Of a DNA stretch of 64,000 bases, positions 56,692 through 64,000 are shown piece after piece. Every line of letters begins with the position of its first letter. The first letter of the stretch is position 1. The stretch covers positions 4,377,931-4,441,930 of the forward strand of contig NC_089822.1 in the NCBI RefSeq assembly GCF_035046505.1, read 5' to 3'. This DNA comes from Tiliqua scincoides. Taxonomy: Eukaryota > Chordata > Lepidosauria > Squamata > Scincidae. The position numbers and the translations under genes were made by a program. Under the pieces are notes generated by a model. The model saw only the letters and a list, made by a program, of their open reading frames with translations. It had not been told where the DNA came from and ran no database searches.

Positions 56692-57021
56692 TCCTCTTTA
56701 TTTCCAGGACATGTCCTCTTTCTTAGCCCTTTGCCCTGAAAAGAACTTAAATGTCTTCCTTTTCCCTGTGAGCAGGCAGTGCAGAGCCTTCTTGTAAATT
56801 CTAGATAATAAATTATATACAATATAGTTCTAAATTAAACAATAAGTAATACAGTGTTTAAATTAACAATATGAAATCAATATATGCTTTTAGCGTTTGT
56901 TTTGTCATGTCCTACATTTTTATGGATGCCCTACATTTTGGGGTGCCTTGTCCTCTTTTGCAGTGATGACATCTGGTCACCTTGGGCTTGAGGAAGTAGC
57001 TATCTTGATGAATGACAACCA

Positions 57022-57532
57022 AGAGCCAGGATAGTGTAGTGCGGTGGTTCCCAAACTTACCAGGTTGGTGACACCCTTTGCACTCGCAGGGGTATGGCAC
57101 AGAGCCACATGACCTCTTTTTCCAGCTCGCCGGACCGTCATCCCATGAAGTCTTGTGCTATTAGTGCAAAATCTCATGAGGATAGCATGATTTTGCACAA
57201 TGCCAGCCCAGCGAGCTGCGAAGAAGAGGCCACATGGCAACGTGTGACTCAGCTGTGAGTGCACTCTGGTACCCTGGGGTGCTGTGGCCCACACTTTGGG
57301 AACCCCTGGTGTAGTGGTTCTGGAGTTGAACTTAGACCTGGAAGACCCAGGTTCAAGTCCTCTCTCAGCCATGAAGCTTCCTGGGGGACCTTGGGCCAGA
57401 CATTCTCTCTCAGTCTCACCTACCTCAAAGGGTTGTTATGAGGACAAAAGGACAACAGGAGAGAACTCTGTACACTACCCTGAGCTCCTTGGCGGACAGG
57501 TGGTATAAGCATGCAAACAGATAAATAAATAG
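57022..57532 (+). mobile_element. MIR-like SINE split by a hAT
   Basis: The head AGAGCCAGGATAGTGTAGTG ends at 57041. The rest continues at 57309 with the same GTGTAGTG, a B-box-like CAGGTTCAAGTCC, the body and the L2-like end ACCCTGAGCTCCTTGGCGG, (GATA)AATAAATA. The hAT cuts it about 20 bases from its start, inside the RNA polymerase III promoter region. Confidence 0.85.
57042..57308. mobile_element. 267-bp hAT in a SINE, perfect TSD
   Basis: Ends CGGTGGTTCCCAAACTTACC and CACACTTTGGGAACCCCTG. The duplication GTGTAGTG is perfect (57034-57041, 57309-57316). A long internal inverted pair (CATGCTATCCTCATGAGATT region) centres near 57180. Non-coding. Confidence 0.9.
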
Positions 57533-57568
57533 CTTTGAAATGCAAATAGAGACCATAAGTCACATGGA

Positions 57569-57605
57569 CATAAGAACAACTCTGCTGGATCAGACCATGT
57601 TCCCA
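57569..57605 (-). mobile_element. Short CR1-like 3' end remnant
   Basis: ACATAAGAACAACTCTGCTG and GATCAGACCATG, about 37 bases of the 3' UTR end only. Confidence 0.5.
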
Positions 57606-57952
57606 GTTATCCCAGCGGCTGGTTTGCAGCTGCAGCTAGCAAGTTGCTTCCAGAATTTGAAGCCTACCATTTGTGGATGAGGAGGTTCCATTTGGATATC
57701 ATAGCTAACTGGTGTGACTATATTAATATGGTCTACTGCTGCTACTGCTACACCTCTTGCTACCACCACTGCCACCACTGTTTACTATTGTTTATTGCAA
57801 GGACTGTGGTAGATGACCAAAACTGTATAAATCCAAACATGCCCAGAAGAAATAAGATCCATGCAAGCTAGTGGCTGAGGCCTCTAGCCTCCACAGGACA
57901 GCAGAGGTAGGAGTGAGCATCTTTTCTGCTCAATCACTTCCAGGATTTAGAA

Positions 57953-58663
57953 CAGGGATCTTCAAACTGTTTGGCATGAGGGCCACATCGTATATCTGAC
58001 ATGGTGTTGAGGGCCAGAAAATAGAGATAGGGGATGGATTTAGAAAAAGGATTGGGGGAGCAGAAGGTAAAATTGATTTGCACAGGAAGAAGGAGAATGG
58101 ATTTTGAAAAGGAAAATTAATTTTGGGAAAATGAATTTTTGAAAGGAGGAATATGGTAGGAAATCAATATTTTTGGAAAAACATTTTTTGAAGGGGAAAT
58201 TATGTGGTGGGATTGGGGAGAGAATTAATGTGTTGGAAGGATAAAGAAAGCTGGGGAACAATTGTGTAATAAGTAAAGTCGGGAGAAATCTAAGAAATGA
58301 ATTAATTTGTAAAGAGGAAGCACGCTTTCAGTATGTGTTGGACAGATGGAACTGATTGGCCAGCAGTCAGGGTATTCAATGTAACGAACTCCTTCTCTCA
58401 GGTTTCCTAAGGGTGTGATATAATTTGGGCACTTGAGACTCAGGAAGAAGTAACTCTTGCTGTTTGCCTCTCTCCATCTCTCCCCACGCACACCAGAGCC
58501 CGCAGCCACAGAATCTTCTGGGGCAATGTTCACGAGAAACCTCTTCAGTGGAAGCATCTCTCTGCACAAGGCTCTGGATCATCAGCAGCTGTCAAGCTTT
58601 CCCACCACATGCACAGGCCAGATAAAATCATCTGGTGGGCAAGATGTAGGTTGGAAACCCCTG
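57953..58663. mobile_element. 711-bp hAT (family F1-like)
   Basis: Starts CAGGGATCTTCAAACTGTTT, GGCATGAGGGCCACATC and ends GTTGGAAACCCCTG. The duplication ATTTAGAA/GTTTAGAA has one change. The 114-codon minus frame inside has no transposase motif. Confidence 0.82.
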
Positions 58664-58671
58664 GTTTAGAA

Positions 58672-58840
58672 CAGTGATTTTCAACATCTGCACACTGATA
58701 TCTATGGTTCTCTCTATGGTCTTTGCCTTTTGTGATGTCGCTTTTGACTTCCAGGAGACTCTTCTGGGCTCTGCAGCTCTATTTCTAGGGTACCAGTCTG
58801 TACCAACCAATTGTCCTTCTTCCTCCACCTGCAGAGATGG
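58672..58840. mobile_element. Possible hAT family F3 fragment next to the preceding hAT
   Basis: It starts CAGTGATTTTCAACATC directly after the right duplication of the previous element, like the element at 33628. The right end could not be found before the CR1-like LINE at 58845. Confidence 0.4.
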
Positions 58841-58844
58841 CAGA

Positions 58845-59117
58845 GGGAAATACAAAATTATGCAGGAGATGGATCAAGTGAATAGAGAGACACACCTTTC
58901 CCTCTCATATGACACCAGAACCAGGGCACATCCACTACAATTAATTGTTGGGAGTGTTAGGACAGACAAAAGAAAATATTTCTTTACCCTGCGTGTAATT
59001 AGTCTGCAGAACTTCTTGCCACAGGAAGTAGTGAAGGCATCTTGCCTAGACGCCTTTAACAGGGGATTGGACAAATTTCTGGAGGCAAAGTTCATCACAG
59101 GTTACAAGTCATGGTAA
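58845..59117 (+). pseudogene. CR1-like reverse transcriptase C-terminus
   Basis: Reads KYKIMQEMDQVNRETHLSLS, DTRTRAHPLQLIVGSVRTDK, RKYFFTLRVISLQNFLPQEV and FNRGLDKFLEAKFITGYKSW. Only the last 90 or so codons remain, with many substitutions. The frame upstream of about 58845 is not LINE protein. Confidence 0.75.
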
Positions 59118-59177
59118 GTATGTGCAAGCTCCTGGTTCTAGAAGTGGGCTACTTCAGGTTGCCAGATGCAGGGGAGG

Positions 59178-59649
59178 CAGGGGCATAGCTAAGGGAGTGC
59201 AGGGGGTAGCAGTTGCACTGGGCATCAAGCTTTAGGAGGGCGACAAGCTGAGCTTGACACTAGAGACCAAAATTGTGAAAATCTTGGTATGTATGAAAAA
59301 TGACCTATGAGACTGATTGTTCTGAGTGCCAATGAGCTGTTATTATGATACAGCATGAAACCAATAACATTTTATTTATTTACTTAATTAAATTTGATTT
59401 TGTCATGCAGGGGAGGCTACAAAATCTTCGTTGACCCCAGGTAGCAGGTAGATGCCTTACCTATGCCACTGACTGGGGGCAGGCAGCAGAGCAAGTGGGT
59501 GGTGAGCTGCTAGGGGGAGGAGGTGGGTTCCTCCCAATTTTCACTTTTTAAAAAAGCCTGGGCATGATGTCACTTCCGGGTTTGACATCACTTCCGGGGC
59601 AACATTTTGAGCTTGGTACCGGGCTACACGATCATTAGCTATGCCACTG
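59178..59649 (+). mobile_element. MITE-B in a LINE, perfect TSD
   Basis: Ends CAGGGGCATAGCTAAGGGAG and CATTAGCTATGCCACTG, with the duplication AGGGGAGG perfect (59170-59177, 59650-59657). The core ACCAAAATTGTGAAAATCTT is shared with 35881. Its terminal AGCTA words link it to MITE-A as well. Confidence 0.88.
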
Positions 59650-60399
59650 AGGGGAGGACACCAGGGCGTAGTTTGTGTCTTGTTGTCTTGTGTGCTCCCT
59701 GAAGCATTTGGTGGTCCACTGTGAGATATAGGAAGCTGTACTAGGTAGTCCTTTGGTCTGATCCAGCAGGGCTCTTCTTATGTTCTTATGACTATCCATT
59801 TGTTAACTGCCTCTTCCTGTGCCCTCCAACGGTGTTCAGTCTACTGTGTTTGCCCCTTGGGAGTTTAAAATAACCTTTACATAAATGAATAATGAGGACA
59901 CTTTAAGCAGATGAGCAGCAACTATAATCATGTATTTTAAGATACAGATTTCTTTTTGTAATTTACTGCTCATTTACAATTTCTTGACTCTTTGACATGC
60001 TGCTGATAGTTTTACATCTGTGTTTGCGTTGCTGTTATAGTTTTGGTTGTGATTTTGATAAATCAATGCTATTTTGGCTGGGGAACACGTGCTATGTTTC
60101 TGAAATGAACTGTACTATTTATTGAAGTGTCAGTTAGAATACTGGTGCTTGAGATGTTCTTTTGTATGAGTTGCGATCAAGTGATTTCCGGAATTGCTGA
60201 TGTTGTTTTCACAACATTGTGGGTCATTGTTGTGTATTGCAAGCCTTTTAGAACACAATTTTCTGTGGAAAAGTGGCATCCAAATTGAACATCGAATCCC
60301 CATACATTTATCAGATCCCTTTGTAAAGTCACTTATTGGGCTTTAAGCACAGTTTATAACCACTTTGTAAGAAAAAGGCAAGGATAAGATGGATAGAAC

Positions 60400-60419
60400 A
60401 ACAACAACAACAACAACAA
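60400..60419. repeat. (CAA)n short array
   Basis: About six CAA units following AAAAGGCAAGGATAAGATGG. It may be the tail of a LINE or SINE. Confidence 0.8.
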
Positions 60420-60542
60420 AGACGGATAAAACACCCCGTTCTGCTCAGTTCAGAAACTTTTCCATTTAAAAGGGCTGAGTGAGCAGTTCAGACATACATG
60501 TAAAAGAACACTTGCTTAAACACAGTGCAGAACACATGGATA

Positions 60543-60680
60543 AGAACATAAGAACAGCCGCACTGGATCAGGCCACAGGCCCATCTAGTCCAACTTCCTG
60601 TATCTCACAGTGGCCCACCAAATGCCCCAGGGAGCACACAAGACAATAAGAGACCTCCATCCTGGTGCCCTCCCTTGCAC
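60543..60680 (-). mobile_element. CR1-like LINE 3' UTR fragment
   Basis: AAGAACATAAGAACAGCCGC to CCCTCCCTTGCACCTGG, minus strand. Confidence 0.8.
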
Positions 60681-60880
60681 CTGGGCTCATTAATGCATCT
60701 TGCATCTGCAGACTCATTAATTGCTTCAGATTTATGGAGATAGGACTATAAGCGCTGCAGATCAAACTTTCAGTCTTAGAGATGCATTGGAATTGAGGGC
60801 ATATGAAAGTCAGGGCATCTCTTATGCTTTGTGTTTGTGGTTGCCAAACTTTCTAGCAATGGAGAACCCTTTCCACGTTA

Positions 60881-61233
60881 AGAACATAAGACCTGCTCCG
60901 CTGGATCAGGCCATAAGCCCATCTAGTCCAACTTCTTGGATCTCACAGCGGCCCACCAAATGCTTCAGGGAGTACACAAGACAACAAGAGACCTGCATCC
61001 TGGTGCCCTCCCTTGCATTGGCGTTCTGACATAGCCCATTTCTAAGATCAGGAGGTTGCACATACACATCATGGCTTGTAACCTGTGATGGACTTTTCCT
61101 CCAGAAATTTTTTCAATCCACTTTTAAAGGTATCTAGGCCAGATGCCATCACCACATCCTGTGGCAAGGAGTTCCAGAGACCAACCACATGCTGAGTAAA
61201 GAAATACTTTTTTTTTCTGTCCTAACTCCCCCA
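60881..61233 (-). mobile_element. CR1-like LINE, 5'-truncated
   Basis: 3' end AAGAACATAAGACCTGCTCC, then the UTR and the coding end (CCAGAAATTTTTTCAATCCA, GTGGCAAGGAGTTCCAGAGA). It breaks off near TTTTTTTTTCTGTCCTAACT. Confidence 0.8.
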
Positions 61234-62310
61234 TCGGGAGACATGTCATATCCTACTTATTAAAAGCTGTAATGGAAGCCCACGCAGCTGGAAAAGGTTA
61301 CCCCCACCATGAGAGAGCAGTGTGCAGTGGTGAGAGGGCAGGTGCAACAAATCTGTGGCCAGTGGTTACTGAGCTTGGGCTTGCACAAGCTGAACTGTGC
61401 AGGTGGCAGTGACAACGTTTGAGCTTCCCTGCTAGTCTCTACCAACTTCTCCTGCTTGGTGATGATGTCATCGCCAAGCCCTCTGGGTGGCAGAAGCTGT
61501 GCAGATAAGGTGCACCCTAAGGTTCTGTGTAGCAAAGGAAATCTTAGAGCGAGCATTGTCCCCAACCAGAGCTGCCCTCACCAACTCCATGACTACATTC
61601 AGTGGGAGCCTATAGCTACTACACCCTTGGTAAGATGCAAAACAATAGCAGTACTTGTTTAGGGACAGGGATGACCAATCAAAGGCCATGCCATTCAGTC
61701 ACAAAATTCACTCTACAAAATATCCCCTAGTTTTCTAAGAGAAGGATAAGTTTAAGAGACTGGGTGACAGGACCCCATGTGCCTTTGATCTTCATTCTTC
61801 ATGTTGCTGTCTTGCTGTTTAGTTTATTTCCACTGGTGCTACATGAAGCACCCGCATTCTAGCTGCCACCCAAGAATCACTGGGCCAACTTACTCAGGAC
61901 TGGGAACCAGTCACTTCCTTCTCTTTCTAGCCCTCTTCCTTTCTCCCCCACTTCCCTTCCTCGAACTCAACTAAAAGCCACTCTGCTGACATGGGCTGGA
62001 CAGCAGTCCTTTGGGGACCACCTTGCAATGCATCTCTTCTCCCCGAAATGCATCTTCTGCTCTCCTTGAAACCTGCTACAGTGACAGTGACAGACTCACC
62101 TCTGGGTTTCCTTTTAAGCCCTTTCTGCCATTTGCACCTTGCTAGAAGGTCACTTGGTCTGGCAAGCAAGCCCTGCAATTCCTGCCGTACTTCTCGCATG
62201 AGCCAGCAGAAAGGGACTGGTGGATTTGGTCCTTGGCGCAGCCTCTCCAATGACTACCATGGCTGCTTCTTTTTCAGTGTCCCATGTGCAGCCAACATGC
62301 TATTTTCCCG
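61234..62310. other. Unassigned, no gene seen
   Basis: No repeat family recognised. Frames of 101-134 codons on both strands (61260-61565, 61927-62250, 61991-62395) overlap each other and lack domain motifs. Confidence 0.35.
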
Positions 62311-62311
62311 A

Positions 62312-62366
<55 letters not shown>

Positions 62367-62380
62367 AAGAGAGAGAGAGT
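62312..62380. repeat. Compound microsatellite (GT)n(GA)n
   Basis: GT to 62332 and GA to 62380 with a few A interruptions, in the same order as 44472-44574. Confidence 0.95.
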
Positions 62381-62426
62381 TTAGTTTGCTTTTAATAGTG
62401 CATTGCTTTTGATTCCTCTTCCCCAT

Positions 62427-62428
62427 AT

Positions 62429-62463
<35 letters not shown>

Positions 62464-63158
62464 TTCACATTTTTATATCGCCCTTTCTCCAAAGAGCTCA
62501 GGGCGGTGTACGCACCTGCTCCTCTCCATTTGTCCTCACAACAACCCTGTGAGGTAGGTGAGGCTGAGAGAAAGTTACTGGCCCAAGGTCACCCAGGAAG
62601 CTTCATGGCTGAGGGGGATTTGAACCTGGATCTTCCAGGTCTAAGATCAGCTCCCAAACCACTATGCCAGGGGTGCCCAAACCCCAGCCCTGGGGCCACT
62701 TGCGGCCCTCAAAGACTCCTAATGCGGCCTTCAGGGAGCCCCCAGTCTCCAATGAGCCTCTGGCCCTCCAAAGACTTGCTGGAGCCCACACTGGCCCAAT
62801 GCAACTGCTCTCAGCGTGAGGGCGATTGTTTGACCTCTCAAGTAAGCTGTGGGATGGGGGCTCGCTCAACTGCTTGCTGTTTCATGTCTGTCATGCAGCC
62901 AAGTGGCAGCAAAGGAAAGGCCAGCCTTGCTTTGGGCAAGGCCTTTTATAGGCCTTGAATTATTTCAAGAACTTCAATCATTCATATAAGTTCATCTTTA
63001 ATTTATTCATTTATGTAAACTTATGTAAATTTATTCAAATTTCAAATGTAAATTAATTCCTTTTTTTTTCCCCAGCCCCAGACACAGTGTCAGAGATGAT
63101 GTGGCCCTCCTGTGAAAAACTTTGGACACCCCTGCACTACACCATCCTGGCTCTTAAG
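62427..63158 (-). mobile_element. MIR-like SINE split by a hAT
   Basis: On the minus strand the head AAGAGCCAGGATGGTGTAGT lies at 63138-63158. After the hAT the body resumes (GGTTTGGGAGCTGATCTTAG, B-box-like GGTTCAAATCCCCC) to the L2-like end CACCGCCCTGAGCTC and a (TAAA)n tail at 62427-62465. Confidence 0.85.
62668..63134. mobile_element. 467-bp hAT (family F1) in a SINE
   Basis: Starts CAGGGGTGCCCAAACCCCAG and ends CTTTGGACACCCCTG. The flanks CACTATGC and CACTACAC match at six of eight; the second is the SINE's own GTGTAGTG on the other strand. The right half is homologous to 21550-21686 and 32006-32145 inverted. Confidence 0.85.
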
Positions 63159-63333
63159 CCACTCTGCTGGCACAGGCTGGCAAGATTTGTGTTTGCAGTT
63201 TCACCCTTGACTCCCTCATCATCCTTCTCCACCAAATTACCAAGCCGTGCATTTGGCCCCTGCATATGATCCCAGCACACATATTAGATTTGGCCTTTGT
63301 GCGTGTTATATGTGTTCTGAAAAGCACGTGTGC

Positions 63334-63792
63334 AGCCCAACCTTATACGTATATATGTTCCTCCCTTGCCATAACGTCAGTGCCTGTCACAAAAGGCAGT
63401 CTGACAACCTGTAACGCCTGCACCTGTCATTGTCTATTCACCAGACAGCCAGAGAAGATAAGATGATGGGGGAGGCAAGAGGGGTGGCAGGAGGGTGAAA
63501 CAGGGCGGGGAGGGGCAAAACAGGGCAGGGGAGGGCAGGGAGGGGTGGGGGGTGGGCAGACCCAGTCCCAAAGGAGGCAGGATCAGCAGTGACAGCACCA
63601 CCACTATCCTAACCCCCTTGTCGACCCTGATCCTATGGTGCAGGGCAGCTTGGATTTGCAACAGCAAGCCATCGCAGGTCTGAGTAGACCTGACCAAGCC
63701 ACAGAGATTTACTGCAACTTCCCCCAACCTTAGGATGCTGCACTCACCATTTTGGCACCCCGCTGACAGGGTGGAAAAATAGGACTGGGCCC
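63334..63792. repeat. Family G-like repeat
   Basis: GCAGCCCAACCTTATACG at the left and AAATAGGACTGGGCCC at the right. The right 190 bases resemble 52640-52869. It contains a G-rich purine tract at 63490-63555. Confidence 0.45.
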
Positions 63793-64000
63793 TTTATCAC
63801 ACCCTATGTGGAAAGAGCTGCTATCCCTGAAAAAGAAGTCAGGAAATCTAGTTTGGCATTTCCGAACATCCTAGCCTGGGAGACGAGGAGTGTTATCACA
63901 CTCCCAAGCCCCGAAGTGAGAGTAATCTGGGCATTTCTTCTGTTAGGTTGGGGGTCAGGGACTAGAGATGCCACCTCTAACTACAACTGATCGTTCAAGG

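Larger units (their letters stand above)
58845..59786 (+). mobile_element. CR1-like LINE split by a MITE-B
   Basis: Coding end 58845-59117, UTR to 59177, then again from 59650 to the terminus CTTCTTATGTTCTTATGAC. The 8 bases AGGGGAGG are present on both sides of the MITE. Confidence 0.85.

Noticed and set aside
61927-62395. 107- and 134-codon overlapping frames
   Set aside because: They lie on opposite strands over the same DNA, and one ends in the GT/GA microsatellite; neither has a domain.

Overview
This is vertebrate nuclear DNA, almost certainly from a squamate reptile. The evidence is the repeat set: CR1-like LINEs, a 5S rRNA-derived SINE, tRNA-derived SINEs of the Sauria type, MIR-like SINEs, several families of non-autonomous hAT DNA transposons, and long CT/CA microsatellites. 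No host protein-coding exon, rRNA gene or tRNA gene can be supported on either strand. The window reads as an intergenic or deep intronic stretch, and almost every open reading frame longer than 60 codons lies inside a repeat or is chance. One 200-base assembly gap sits at 1627-1826.

Layout. 1-13 kb holds three compact copies of a LINE leader-plus-tail element, two oppositely oriented 5S-SINEs, CR1-like LINEs at 4.5-5.2 and 9.3-9.8 kb, a Sauria SINE at 6.9 kb and the first MITE-B. 13-25 kb holds MITE-A copies, a GC-rich foldback-like family, two LINE-A copies with the C-terminal end of a reverse-transcriptase protein, an 81-base-arm palindrome at 21.2 kb, and a four-level nest at 22.2-25.0 kb (SINE in LTR in hAT in LINE). 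25-35 kb holds LTR-type pieces, SINEs, and a hAT at 32.0-33.6 kb that swallowed a CR1-like LINE and abuts a second hAT through a shared target site. 35-47 kb is dense in MITE-B, hairpin hATs and compound microsatellites. 47-56 kb contains the quietest, most unique-looking sequence, with AT-rich homeodomain-like motifs that may be conserved non-coding DNA. 56-64 kb again carries nested SINE/hAT and LINE/MITE insertions.

How the parts fit together. LINE-A appears to supply the machinery for the 5S-SINE and for the compact derivatives, because all share one 3' tail. The CR1-like LINE left many 5'-truncated copies on both strands. The hAT elements fall into two groups by target site: one group uses 8-bp sites with a central TAG, the other (MITE-A and MITE-B) does not. 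The nests let the insertions be ordered in time without any outside data.
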